13,891 nt of DNA from Limnohabitans sp. Rim8 (lineage in GTDB: Bacteria; Pseudomonadota; Gammaproteobacteria; Burkholderiales; Burkholderiaceae_C): positions 1 to 13,891 of the forward strand of contig CAMDXR010000039.1 of NCBI GenBank assembly GCA_945877725.1. Direction: 5' to 3'. Of the stretch, positions 1-7,998 are shown piece by piece. The notes under the pieces were generated by a model that worked only from the letters and a program-made list of their open reading frames with translations, had not been told where the DNA came from and did no database searches. A program made the position numbers and the translations under genes. Position 1 is the stretch's first letter, and every line of letters begins with the position of its first letter.

Positions 1-2907
1 GACAGCCAACGCAGCCTTTACCCCGTGCCCGAAGTGCGCCTTTTACCGGGCCGCGAGTTTCCCATGGACGACGCCGCCCGAGGCCGATTCAGAAGCCGTT
101 GGCGCGAAATTTTGGACGGCGACCCGACCAAAAGCCGCATCTACAAAGACATGGGCAATGGCGTCGCCACGGCGGGTATTGAGTATTACCTGCCCTTGTT
201 TTTTGACGAAACGGCCACCGTGTTCGACTACTTGGGCGCAGGTCAGCCGGATTCGGCCACCTTGGTGCTGCACGGGGATCTGGAACCCTCGTTTCAGCGC
301 TTTTGGCAAGACACGCGCGACCGCTATCGACTGGTGCAGGGCGACCCCGAGCGCCCGGTATTGCCCCCCGATGCGCTGTTTTTAAGTGCCGAACAGTTTT
401 ATGGGTTTTGCAACCAACACGCGCAATTGGCGCTGCGGTCCGGCGCTGGCCCCGGTGCGAGCGATGTCGCCGACAACGCGCTGGCCCAGACCCTGCCCGA
501 TCTGACGGTGGTGCGTGGGGCCGAAGACCCCTTGGCCCGGTTGCAGACACACCTCCAGTCCAGTGCCAACCGCCTGCTGATCCTTGCCGAAAGCGATGGC
601 CGACGCGAAAGCCTGCTGGACTTTGTGCGCTCCAGCGGCCTGACGCCCCCCGTTTTTGACAGTCTTGATGAATTTTTGGCCAGCGATGAAAAAGTCGGCA
701 TGGCCACCTCCTTGCTCAACAAGGGCTTTCACTGGTTCGAACACGGCATTGACCTGGTCACCGAAACCGAACTTTTTGCGGCAGGCCCCACCACCCGAAG
801 GCGGAAAAAACAAGAACAAGTCAGCGATGTCGAAGCGCTCATCAAAGACCTGAGTGAGCTCAATGTGGGCGACCCGGTAGTGCACAGCCAGCACGGTATT
901 GGGCGCTACAGAGGTTTGGTCAACATGGACCTGGGCGAGAAAAACGCCGATGGCACGCCCGCCGCGCAAGAGTTTTTGCACCTCGAATACGCAGGCGATG
1001 CCACCCTCTATGTGCCCGTGAGCCAACTGCAGCTGATCAGCCGCTACACAGGCGTCAGTGCCGAAGAAGCGCCTCTGCACAGACTGGGCAGCGGCCAGTG
1101 GGAAAAAGCCAAACGCAGAGCGGCCGAGCAAGTGCGCGACTCGGCGGCCGAATTGCTCAACATTTACGCCCGCCGTGCCGCCCGAGAAGGTCATGCCTTC
1201 CGCTACAGCCCACAAGACTACGAAACCTTTGCCAACGATTTTGGCTTTGAAGAAACCGCCGACCAAAACGCCGCCATTCATGCCGTCATCCAAGACATGA
1301 TCAGCCCCCGCCCAATGGACCGACTGGTTTGCGGCGATGTGGGTTTTGGCAAAACCGAAGTCGCGCTGCGCGCCGCTTTTGTCGCCGTCACGGGTGGCAA
1401 GCAAGTCGCCATTCTGGCCCCCACCACTTTGTTGGCCGAACAGCACTTTCAGACCCTGAAAGACCGTTTTGCCAAATGGCCCGTGCAAATTGCCGAAGTC
1501 TCACGCTTCAGATCCGGCAAAGAAGTGACGGCCGCCCTGAAAGGCATTGCCGACGGCACAGTGGACATTGTGGTGGGCACACACAAATTGTTGAGTGAGT
1601 CCACCAAATTCCACAATTTGGGCCTGCTCATCATTGACGAAGAGCACCGCTTTGGCGTGCGCCACAAAGAGGCCATGAAAGCCCTGCGGGCCGAAGTGGA
1701 TGTGCTGACCCTCACCGCCACACCGATTCCAAGAACCTTGGGCATGGCACTAGAGGGGCTGCGCGACTTGAGCGTGATTGCCACCGCGCCGCAACGCCGT
1801 TTGGCCATCAAAACCTTTGTGCGCAACGAAGGCAAGGGCGTGATCCGCGAGGCCGTGTTGCGCGAACTCAAACGTGGCGGGCAGGTTTACTTTTTGCACA
1901 ACGAAGTCGATACCATCGAAAACCGGCGTCAAAAACTGGAAGAAATCTTGCCCGAGGCCCGCATCGCCGTGGCCCACGGTCAAATGCCAGAACGGGAGTT
2001 AGAAAGGGTCATGCGTGACTTTGTGGCCCAGCGTTACAACATATTGCTGTGCTCCACCATCATCGAAACCGGCATTGACGTGCCTACGGCCAACACCATT
2101 GTGATGAGCCGGGCCGACAAATTTGGTCTGGCCCAGTTGCACCAACTGCGCGGCCGCGTGGGCCGTTCGCACCACCAAGCCTATGCGTATTTGATGGTCC
2201 CCGAAATTCAGGGCCTGACCAAGCAAGCCGCCCAACGTCTGGATGCCATTCAGCAAATGGAAGAACTGGGCAGCGGTTTTTACCTTGCCATGCACGACCT
2301 GGAGATTCGGGGTGCGGGCGAAGTGTTGGGCGAAAACCAGAGCGGCAACATGATGGAAGTGGGCTTTCAGCTCTACAACGAGATGTTGTCCGAAGCGGTG
2401 CGCTGCCTCAAAGCAGGCAAAGAGCCCGACTTGCTGAGCCCCTTATCGGTCACCACCGACATCAACCTGCACGCTCCCGCCCTGCTGCCCAACGACTATT
2501 GCGGCGACGTGCACCTGCGGTTGAGCTTTTACAAAAAGCTGGCCACCGCCAAAACCAGCGACCAGATTGACGCCTTGCTCGAGGAAATTGTGGACCGCTT
2601 TGGCAAATTGCCACCACAAGCCCAAACCCTGGTGGACGTACACCGCCTGCGCGTGCTGACGCAGCCTTATGGCGTCATCAAGGTCGATGCGGCTCCGGGC
2701 GTGATTCAGATCACCTTCAAGCCCAACCCGCCTGTGGACCCCATGGCCATCATCGGCCTGATTCAGAAAAACAAACACATCAAACTGGCCGGCAACGACA
2801 AACTGCGCATCGAACGCGAACTGCCCGACCCCAAAGCCCGGGCACAAATGGTGCGCGATGTGCTGCGTAGTTTGGGTGCGCCGAAGGCCGAAACTGCCGT
2901 TGCATGA
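1..2907 (+). CDS. mfd: Transcription-repair coupling factor Mfd (5' end outside the window)
   Basis: Mfd is a cytoplasmic DNA translocase that removes stalled RNA polymerase from damaged templates and recruits UvrA for nucleotide excision repair. The frame is open from base 1, so the fragment is 968 residues. E. coli Mfd is about 1150, so roughly 180 N-terminal residues lie upstream, and the GTG at 25 is internal. Domains in order: the UvrB-like part (includes GIEYYLPLFF), the RNA-polymerase-interacting domain (VGDPVVHSQHGIGRYRG, about nt 866-916), then a RecG-like superfamily 2 motor. Motor motifs are Walker A GDVGFGKTE (about 1333-1359), DEEH (1636-1647), TATPIPRTL, and motif VI QLRGRVGRS (about 2142-2170). 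The C-terminal TRCF regulatory domain follows and includes NDYCGDVHLRLSFYKKL. All motor motifs look intact. The next gene, serB, starts 33 bases downstream with no terminator visible, so cotranscription is plausible. Confidence 0.97.
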   Translation, partial: DSQRSLYPVPEVRLLPGREFPMDDAARGRFRSRWREILDGDPTKSRIYKDMGNGVATAGIEYYLPLFFDETATVFDYLGAGQPDSATLVLHGDLEPSFQRFWQDTRDRYRLVQGDPERPVLPPDALFLSAEQFYGFCNQHAQLALRSGAGPGASDVADNALAQTLPDLTVVRGAEDPLARLQTHLQSSANRLLILAESDGRRESLLDFVRSSGLTPPVFDSLDEFLASDEKVGMATSLLNKGFHWFEHGIDLVTETELFAAGPTTRRRKKQEQVSDVEALIKDLSELNVGDPVVHSQHGIGRYRGLVNMDLGEKNADGTPAAQEFLHLEYAGDATLYVPVSQLQLISRYTGVSAEEAPLHRLGSGQWEKAKRRAAEQVRDSAAELLNIYARRAAREGHAFRYSPQDYETFANDFGFEETADQNAAIHAVIQDMISPRPMDRLVCGDVGFGKTEVALRAAFVAVTGGKQVAILAPTTLLAEQHFQTLKDRFAKWPVQIAEVSRFRSGKEVTAALKGIADGTVDIVVGTHKLLSESTKFHNLGLLIIDEEHRFGVRHKEAMKALRAEVDVLTLTATPIPRTLGMALEGLRDLSVIATAPQRRLAIKTFVRNEGKGVIREAVLRELKRGGQVYFLHNEVDTIENRRQKLEEILPEARIAVAHGQMPERELERVMRDFVAQRYNILLCSTIIETGIDVPTANTIVMSRADKFGLAQLHQLRGRVGRSHHQAYAYLMVPEIQGLTKQAAQRLDAIQQMEELGSGFYLAMHDLEIRGAGEVLGENQSGNMMEVGFQLYNEMLSEAVRCLKAGKEPDLLSPLSVTTDINLHAPALLPNDYCGDVHLRLSFYKKLATAKTSDQIDALLEEIVDRFGKLPPQAQTLVDVHRLRVLTQPYGVIKVDAAPGVIQITFKPNPPVDPMAIIGLIQKNKHIKLAGNDKLRIERELPDPKARAQMVRDVLRSLGAPKAETAVA

Positions 2908-2940
2908 ACCGATAAATCCCCACAACGATAATCCTCCCCC

Positions 2941-3666
2941 ATGACCGCCACGACGCCACCCACCGAATTCGCTCCCGGCCTAACCCTGCAAGGCTTCGCC
3001 GCCCCCCTGTCGCTGTCGCAGTTCAAGCTGATTGCTTTTGACATGGATTCCACCCTCATCAACATCGAGTGCGTGGATGAAATTGCCGATGCGGCGGGCC
3101 GCAAGGCCGAGGTGGCGGCCATCACCGAAGCCGCCATGCGCGGTGAAATTGCCGATTACAAAGAAAGCCTGCGCCGCCGGGTGAGCTTGCTCAAAGGGGT
3201 TACCGTGGGCCACATGCAGCAAGTGTTGACCGAACGCCTGCGCCTGAACCCCGGCGCGGCCGATTTGGTCAAAGCCTGCAAAGCCGCTGGCCTCAAAGTG
3301 TTGCTGGTTTCAGGTGGCTTTACCTACTTCACCGACCACGTTCGCGATCTGCTGGGCATCGACTGGACGCGCTCCAATGTGCTCGAGGTGGCCGATGGCT
3401 TGCTGACCGGGCGCATGGTGGACCAGCCCTGGGGCGATATTTGCGATGGCGAAGAAAAGCGCAAAACCTTGTTGGAAACCTGCCAACACATGGGCATCGA
3501 ACCGCATCAGGCGATTGCCATGGGCGATGGAGCCAACGACCTGCCCATGATGGGTGTGGCGGGCTTGTCCGTGGCCTACCATGCCAAACCCAAAGTGCGC
3601 GAGCAGGCCATGGTGGCCATCAACCAAGGCGGCCTCGACCGCTTGCTGGAAGTCGTCAGGCCTTGA
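2941..3666 (+). CDS. serB: Phosphoserine phosphatase SerB
   Basis: This enzyme hydrolyses L-3-phosphoserine to L-serine, the last step of the phosphorylated serine pathway, in the cytosol with Mg2+. The 241-residue protein has all HAD-superfamily motifs. Motif I is FDMDSTLI, with nucleophile Asp34 and acid/base Asp36. Motif II is the serine of VSGGF at Ser124. Motif III is GDGANDLPM, with Asp196 and Asp200 for metal binding. The cap-domain stretch ECVDEIADAAG follows motif I, as is typical of SerB. It lacks the N-terminal ACT-like extension of the longer E. coli enzyme. The ATG at 2941 has a C-rich leader and no clear Shine-Dalgarno sequence, so translation may depend on read-through from mfd 33 bases upstream. 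The last 11 bases overlap the end of the minus-strand DUF3820 gene. Confidence 0.96.
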   Translation: MTATTPPTEFAPGLTLQGFAAPLSLSQFKLIAFDMDSTLINIECVDEIADAAGRKAEVAAITEAAMRGEIADYKESLRRRVSLLKGVTVGHMQQVLTERLRLNPGAADLVKACKAAGLKVLLVSGGFTYFTDHVRDLLGIDWTRSNVLEVADGLLTGRMVDQPWGDICDGEEKRKTLLETCQHMGIEPHQAIAMGDGANDLPMMGVAGLSVAYHAKPKVREQAMVAINQGGLDRLLEVVRP

Positions 3667-3880
3667 ACCGGTTTTGCCGCAGCGGTTTGAGCAGGTCGCT
3701 CAGGCCGTTGTGGTCAATTTCCTGCATCAAACGCAATAGCTGGCCGATCTCGTTTTTGGGGAATCCCTCCCTCGCAAACCAGTTCAGATAATTGCCGGGC
3801 AGGTCGGCAATCAACATGCCCTTGTGTTTGCCGTAGGGCATCGGCGTGGTGACCAATTTGAGCAAATCGTCGGGTTTCAT
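3656..3880 (-). CDS. DUF3820 family small protein
   Basis: A 74-residue protein with the DUF3820 pattern: MPYGKHKGMLIADLPGNYL followed by NWFAREGFPKNEIGQLL and a C-terminal NGLSDLLKPL. This family is small, cytosolic and of unknown function; some database entries label it a putative quorum-sensing-regulated factor, which says nothing firm about activity. The frame is open further upstream to 4024, but that extension is antisense-like and unlike the family. The ATG at 3880 gives the expected N-terminus (MKPDDLLKLVTT). It also sits in an ATGA overlap with the stop codon of the upstream hydrolase, so translational coupling is likely. It is the last gene of a three-gene minus-strand unit and ends inside the 3' end of serB. 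Confidence 0.88.
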   Translation of the reverse strand: MKPDDLLKLVTTPMPYGKHKGMLIADLPGNYLNWFAREGFPKNEIGQLLRLMQEIDHNGLSDLLKPLRQNRFKA

Positions 3881-4704
3881 GGTTTTGGCAGTTCTGAGGG
3901 GGTTTGCATCAACCAATCGCGCACACAGGCGTGAAAAGCCTCGGGCCGGGACACCATGACCCAATGCCCACAGGGCAAACCTTGCACCTCGTTGCCCGGC
4001 TGGCTGGCTGTCTTTTCTAGCCACGCAGGCGAATGAAACATGAAGGGTTTACGTTCGCCATACACATACAAAAGGGGCATGGGCAGTTTGATTTGCGCCG
4101 CCTGCTTGAAGCCCCCCGCAGTGCCGAACCACTGCATGGCATAGGGGTAGTTCATTTTGTAGGTCATCAATTCGGGTTCGGTGGGGCACCGTAACCAGCG
4201 CGCCATGGCTCGGGTCATTCGGGTGCCCATTGATTCGCTCAAGTGTCGTCCAATGAACCAAGCCACGGCCAGCCACAGCTGATAACCCGCCACCGCCAGT
4301 TTTGCTTTGCCACCCCAACTGCGCATCAGCGCCGCCGAGTTGTGGTCTCCGATATCAACACCCACCACGCGAGATACCCGAGAGGGGTGGCGCATGGCAA
4401 ATTGATAGCCAAAGAAGCAACCCCAATCGTGCAGCATCAAGATCACGGGCTTCCCAGGGCTGACGCGGTCGGCCACGGCCAGCAGCAAATCACACATTGC
4501 GTCCAGCCCGGTGACCGAGGGGCCGCTTTGGAAACCAGGCAACGTGAGGCGCACGCAGACAAAGCGGTCTTGCAGCGCCGCCACCGTGCCATCCCACAAA
4601 GCCAGGGTATCGGGCCATCCGTGCAGCATCAGGACAGTTTCATCGCCCTGCCCTTGCAGGCACACTTCGGTGCCATTGACCTCAATACGGCGCTCGGCGC
4701 TCAC
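3877..4704 (-). CDS. Alpha/beta hydrolase, epoxide-hydrolase/dehalogenase-like
   Basis: A 275-residue single-domain alpha/beta-fold hydrolase with no signal peptide. Visible motifs are the oxyanion-hole segment LHGWPD (about 27-32), the nucleophile elbow MLHDWG with Asp93, a cap region, the segment YVYGERKPFMFHSPAW, and the catalytic His247 in PCGHWV. An Asp at the elbow (HDWG) is typical of epoxide hydrolases and haloalkane dehalogenases rather than serine esterases. An ester-bond or C-O/C-halogen hydrolase using an aspartyl intermediate is therefore likely, but the substrate cannot be named. The GTG start at 4704 follows the TGA of the aminotransferase with no gap (TGA|GTG), and the gene ends in an ATGA overlap with the DUF3820 gene. 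Translational coupling through the three genes is expected. Confidence 0.88.
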   Translation of the reverse strand: MSAERRIEVNGTEVCLQGQGDETVLMLHGWPDTLALWDGTVAALQDRFVCVRLTLPGFQSGPSVTGLDAMCDLLLAVADRVSPGKPVILMLHDWGCFFGYQFAMRHPSRVSRVVGVDIGDHNSAALMRSWGGKAKLAVAGYQLWLAVAWFIGRHLSESMGTRMTRAMARWLRCPTEPELMTYKMNYPYAMQWFGTAGGFKQAAQIKLPMPLLYVYGERKPFMFHSPAWLEKTASQPGNEVQGLPCGHWVMVSRPEAFHACVRDWLMQTPSELPKP

Positions 4705-5913
4705 TCAAAGCGCCTTGGCTAAACGGGCGACACCTTCCAGAATTTTGTCTTCGCCTACTGTGGCAAAGCTCAGCCTGAAGGTGGCGTGATCGGGTTGGGC
4801 GCAAAAGAATGGCGTGCCCGGCACAAAGGCCACGCCTTGTTCGATGGCGCGTTTGGCATACACATTGCCGTCGTTCACCTTGCCGCCCGCCCCCGTGAGT
4901 CGGGCCCAGACAAACAGCCCCCCCTCGGGTTGCACAAACGCAACCGCATCGCCCAATTCGCGGCGCAAAGCATCGCCCATGGTTTGGGCGCGCTGGGCAT
5001 ACACACTGCGCACTTTGTCCAAGGTGGCGGGCATGCGCCCGGCCTTCAAGTAGTGGGCCGCAGTGGCTTGGGCAAAGGTGCTGGTGTGCGCGTCGCTGAA
5101 CTGTTTGCACATGGTGGCCTTGCCCAACAGCTCAGCCGGGGCAATCATCCAACCCACACGCAAACCGGGCGACAAGACTTTGGAAAGCGATCCGCAATGC
5201 ACCAACAAATCGCGGCTGCCGGGCACCTCAGGGCTCATGGCCAACAGGCTTGGGGGGGGCGCTTCGCCAAAATACAAATCCCCATAAGGGTCGTCTTCTA
5301 CGACCAAGGTCTGGTGCTTCACAGCCATTTGCAACACTTGTTTGCGGCGCTCAGCACTCAGCAAGGCCCCGCTGGGGTTCCCAAAAGTGGGAATCAGATA
5401 AACAAACTTGGGTTTGTGCTGGGCTATCAGCTTTTCCAGTTCGTCGGTTTTGACACCATGGCCGTCAACCGGGGCGCTGATCAACTCGGCCCCATACAGC
5501 CGGAAACATTGGATGGTGGCCAAAAAGGTCGGGCCCTCCACAATCACTTTGTCACCGGGGCTGATCATGGTTTTGCCAATCAGGTCCAGCCCTTGCTGGC
5601 TGCCTGTGGTCACAATCAATTGGTCGGCCGTCACGTCTTTGGCGCCCTTTTGCGCCATAAATTCGGCCAATTGCGCCCGCAGCGGGCCAAAACCTTCGGT
5701 GGCCCCATATTGCAGGGCTGCACCCGGGTCTTGGGTCAAAGCGGCGTTGCTGGCTTCGCGAATGCCCTCCACATCGAACATGGCACTGTCCGGAAAGCCC
5801 CCTGCAAAACTGATGATGCCGGGTTTGCCCAGCAACTTAAACAGCTCCCGGATGGCCGAAGTTTCGACATTGTTCAGGCGGTCGGCAAATCGAATGGCTG
5901 ATGGATCTGGCAT
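4705..5913 (-). CDS. PLP-dependent class I/II aminotransferase (2-aminoadipate aminotransferase/LysN-like)
   Basis: A 402-residue fold-type I aminotransferase, cytosolic, transferring an amino group from an amino acid to a 2-oxo acid. Motifs seen are FAGGFPD near the N-terminus, VTTGSQQGLDLIGK (cofactor phosphate region), LIPTFGNPSG (Asn contact), VVEDDPYGDLYF (Asp to the pyridine nitrogen), and GSLSKVLSPGLRVGW with Schiff-base Lys245. The C-terminal ATFRLSFATV carries the carboxylate-binding Arg. The pattern matches the family containing 2-aminoadipate aminotransferase and the catalytic half of MocR regulators, but there is no helix-turn-helix domain. The substrate is unknown and may be an aromatic, branched or alpha-aminoadipate-type amino acid. 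ATG 5913 is preceded by GGGAAG at 5921-5926, seven bases away. It heads the minus-strand unit and diverges from nth. Confidence 0.93.
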   Translation of the reverse strand: MPDPSAIRFADRLNNVETSAIRELFKLLGKPGIISFAGGFPDSAMFDVEGIREASNAALTQDPGAALQYGATEGFGPLRAQLAEFMAQKGAKDVTADQLIVTTGSQQGLDLIGKTMISPGDKVIVEGPTFLATIQCFRLYGAELISAPVDGHGVKTDELEKLIAQHKPKFVYLIPTFGNPSGALLSAERRKQVLQMAVKHQTLVVEDDPYGDLYFGEAPPPSLLAMSPEVPGSRDLLVHCGSLSKVLSPGLRVGWMIAPAELLGKATMCKQFSDAHTSTFAQATAAHYLKAGRMPATLDKVRSVYAQRAQTMGDALRRELGDAVAFVQPEGGLFVWARLTGAGGKVNDGNVYAKRAIEQGVAFVPGTPFFCAQPDHATFRLSFATVGEDKILEGVARLAKAL

Positions 5914-5920
5914 GGTGTAT

Positions 5921-5926
5921 CTTCCC
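5921..5926 (-). promoter_or_regulatory. Shine-Dalgarno-like site of the aminotransferase
   Basis: GGGAAG on the minus strand, seven bases before ATG 5913. It is a moderate match and supports that start. The short region shared with divergent nth (5914-5967) shows no convincing -10/-35 pair on either strand. Confidence 0.5.
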
Positions 5927-5967
5927 GTATTGATTTGGCCGACATTTTGCCCTCAACCTGAATGCCC

Positions 5968-6603
5968 ATGAAAACCGCACAGATCGAATCTTTTTTTGCC
6001 ACCCTGCAAGCCGCCAACCCCATGCCCGTGACCGAGTTGGAGTTCACCAGCGTGTTCGAGCTGCTGGCGGCCGTGCTGTTGTCGGCCCAGGCCACCGATG
6101 TGGGGGTGAACAAAGCCACCCGCAAACTGTTTCCGGTGGCCGGAACGCCCCAAAAAATTCTGGATCTTGGTCTGGCAGGCCTAGAGGGGTACATCAAAAC
6201 CATTGGCCTTTACCGCAGCAAAGCCCGCCACCTGATGGAAACCTGCCAAATTCTGGTGGACCAACATGGGGGCCAAGTACCCGGAACCCGCGAAGCCCTT
6301 GAAGCCTTGCCCGGAGTAGGCCGCAAAACCGCCAACGTGGTGCTGAATGTGGCTTTTGGGCAGCCCACCATGGCGGTGGACACGCATATCTTCAGGCTGG
6401 GCAACCGCACAGGTTTGGCCCCCGGAAAAACCCCGCTCGAGGTGGAGCAAAAACTGCTCAAACGGATCCCGGCCAAGTACATGGTGGATGCGCACCACTG
6501 GCTGATCTTGCACGGGCGCTACGTGTGCCAAGCCCGCAAACCCCTGTGCGCGCAATGCGCGGTGTCGGCTTTTTGCGACTTCAAACCCAAAACACCTGCT
6601 TGA
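5968..6603 (+). CDS. nth: Endonuclease III (DNA glycosylase/AP lyase)
   Basis: Base-excision-repair enzyme that removes oxidised pyrimidines and cleaves the abasic site by beta-elimination. The helix-hairpin-helix motif LPGVGRKTAN carries catalytic Lys120 and is followed by VDTHIFR with catalytic Asp138. The C-terminal [4Fe-4S] cluster loop has the C-x6-C-x2-C-x5-C spacing, starting at Cys187. I chose ATG 5968 (211 residues) over ATG 5962 (213 residues) because it reproduces the length and residue numbering of E. coli Nth exactly. Neither start has a clear ribosome binding site. The gene diverges from the aminotransferase and converges with the serine hydrolase, so it is probably monocistronic. 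Sequence is intact over its whole length. Confidence 0.96.
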   Translation: MKTAQIESFFATLQAANPMPVTELEFTSVFELLAAVLLSAQATDVGVNKATRKLFPVAGTPQKILDLGLAGLEGYIKTIGLYRSKARHLMETCQILVDQHGGQVPGTREALEALPGVGRKTANVVLNVAFGQPTMAVDTHIFRLGNRTGLAPGKTPLEVEQKLLKRIPAKYMVDAHHWLILHGRYVCQARKPLCAQCAVSAFCDFKPKTPA

Positions 6604-6639
6604 TAGGCGATTCAGGTTTTTTGAAATCACCCGAAAGCT

Positions 6640-7902
6640 TCAATATCTGTCTGTTTTTCCGCCCAGAGACTGAAGCACGCCCAGCCAAAACGCCGTACGT
6701 TCTGCATAGGGCTCCGGGTCTTGTTGCCCGCTGGCCTGCGCATACACAGCGGTTTGCACCATGACGATGCCAGTTGCGGGTTGCACAAACAAAGATTGCC
6801 CGTGCACCCCCTGAAAAGCAAAACTCCGCTCTTTCAGGGGATGCAACCAAATCTGATACCCATAGCCCATGTTAGGCGTCGCCTTATAGGGTGCAAAGGC
6901 GGGAGGTTGGCGCGCAATCTCGGTTGCATCGCGCAAGTAATCTGCTGAGATGATTTGCTGCCCGCCTACCAAGCCGTCGTTGGCCATTAACACGCCCAAA
7001 CGGCCCCAATCTCGCAGGCTGGCGTTGAAGCAAAAATAAGCGCCGGCTTGTTTATCTCGGCTATGGCACCAAAAGGCATCTTGCTCAGCGCCCAAGGGTT
7101 TCCAAAGCCATTCAGCTGTCAAATCGGCCATGCTCCGCCCCGTGGCCCCGGTCAGTATTCGCCCCAAAACTTCGGTTTCGGCACTGGCATAAACAAACTT
7201 TTGCCCAGCGGCGCTGTGCCGGTCATTGAATGTTCGCAACAAATTACTGACGGGCGGGTTGCCCGTGGCAAAACTGCGCGAGAGTTTGGCAATGTCGTCA
7301 TTTCCGTCGTAGCGCTCGGTAAAGGTCACGCCCGAACTCATGCGCAGCAAGTGCCGAATCGACGTTTCGCCGTAGGCGCTGCCCTTGAGGTCTTTGGCAT
7401 ATTGGCTGGCCGGATCGTCCAGTGAGGCAATCAGTCCCTTTTGCAATGCCGCTCCCACCAACAGGGAGGTCACGCTTTTGGCCATCGAAAACGACAAAAA
7501 CCGGGCTTCTTCTGTGCGGCCATAACGGTAGCGTTCAGCCACAATTTCGCCATTTTTGATGATCAACAAACCTGTAATGCGTCGCCGCTCCAGGTATTCG
7601 TCCAGGCTGTAACCGATGTTGCGGTAACGGTAGTTGATGCTGGGGGCTGGCGAGGCTTTGGGCAAAGGCGATACGCTGGGGCCACGGCTCACTGATTCTG
7701 TCAAAACGCCGGGCACGCGGTCCAATGCGGACCATGAGCCCACCCGGTTTTCCATGGCAAACCAACGTGGCCCTATCGGGTAGCCAAGAGGCTTGCCCAA
7801 CTCGACCTCATCCGGTTCGGCCTGAACGCTGACAAGGCCCGTCAAGCCCCAGAAAAGTAAAACCCCCATGAAAACCGATTTAAAGCGTACTTTTAAATTC
7901 AT
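6640..7902 (-). CDS. Exported serine hydrolase, class C beta-lactamase / 6-aminohexanoate-dimer hydrolase-like
   Basis: A 420-residue protein beginning with a probable Sec signal peptide: basic MNLKVRFK, a hydrophobic core, and likely cleavage after VQA at about residue 28. It is therefore predicted to be periplasmic. The penicillin-binding/beta-lactamase fold is shown by SMAK with nucleophile Ser139 and Lys142, Tyr238 in VYAS, and HGQ with His367 in place of the KTG motif. This arrangement resembles NylB-type oligomer hydrolases and EstB-type esterases more than true beta-lactamases. Substrate is unknown: short amides, esters or peptidoglycan-related peptides are all possible. ATG 7902 has GGAG six bases upstream. 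The gene converges with nth (36 bases apart) and diverges from the DUF3348 operon. I see no reason to predict antibiotic resistance from it. Confidence 0.88.
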   Translation of the reverse strand: MNLKVRFKSVFMGVLLFWGLTGLVSVQAEPDEVELGKPLGYPIGPRWFAMENRVGSWSALDRVPGVLTESVSRGPSVSPLPKASPAPSINYRYRNIGYSLDEYLERRRITGLLIIKNGEIVAERYRYGRTEEARFLSFSMAKSVTSLLVGAALQKGLIASLDDPASQYAKDLKGSAYGETSIRHLLRMSSGVTFTERYDGNDDIAKLSRSFATGNPPVSNLLRTFNDRHSAAGQKFVYASAETEVLGRILTGATGRSMADLTAEWLWKPLGAEQDAFWCHSRDKQAGAYFCFNASLRDWGRLGVLMANDGLVGGQQIISADYLRDATEIARQPPAFAPYKATPNMGYGYQIWLHPLKERSFAFQGVHGQSLFVQPATGIVMVQTAVYAQASGQQDPEPYAERTAFWLGVLQSLGGKTDRY

Positions 7903-7908
7903 TTCAAA

Positions 7909-7912
7909 CTCC
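7909..7912 (-). promoter_or_regulatory. Ribosome binding site of the serine hydrolase
   Basis: GGAG on the minus strand, six bases before ATG 7902. It supports this start, which is also the one that gives a well-formed signal peptide. Confidence 0.65.
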
Positions 7913-7937
7913 AGCAGCGAGAGGGAACCCCGTTCAA

Positions 7938-7969
7938 AGCATACCAGCTGAAAAGGTAAAATTGCGCAA
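7938..7969 (-). promoter_or_regulatory. Possible extended -10 promoter for the serine hydrolase
   Basis: On the minus strand TGGTATGCT (7946-7938) fits an extended -10 element (TGnTATGCT), about 30 bases upstream of ATG 7902. A weak -35-like TTGCGC lies at 7969-7964, but the 20-base spacing is too long, so the extended -10 would have to carry most of the recognition. TTGCGCAA at 7962-7969 is itself an 8-base palindrome. Confidence 0.3.
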
Positions 7970-7998
7970 GTTAAAGAGGCCTAAATGAGCCCCTTTTA

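Noticed and set aside
382..1488. Long open frame on the minus strand inside mfd (368 codons)
   Set aside because: It lies wholly opposite the conserved Mfd motor and has no recognisable domain. It is a by-product of GC-rich codon bias.
4786..5901. Long open frame on the plus strand opposite the aminotransferase (371 codons)
   Set aside because: The minus-strand frame has every PLP aminotransferase motif; the plus-strand translation has low complexity and no family features.
6604..6639. Possible terminator between convergent nth and the serine hydrolase (GATTC..TTTTTT..GAAATC)
   Set aside because: The stem is four to five base pairs with a bulge, and the T-run is in the loop rather than after the stem.
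6640..7902. Antibiotic-resistance beta-lactamase
   Set aside because: The KTG motif is replaced by HGQ, and overall features fit NylB/EstB-type hydrolases. Resistance cannot be inferred.
7973..7996. Possible terminator hairpin (AAAGAGGC / GCCCCTTT with one mismatch, then TTTT)
   Set aside because: No plus-strand gene lies upstream for it to terminate. The stem is short and mismatched, so it is probably chance.
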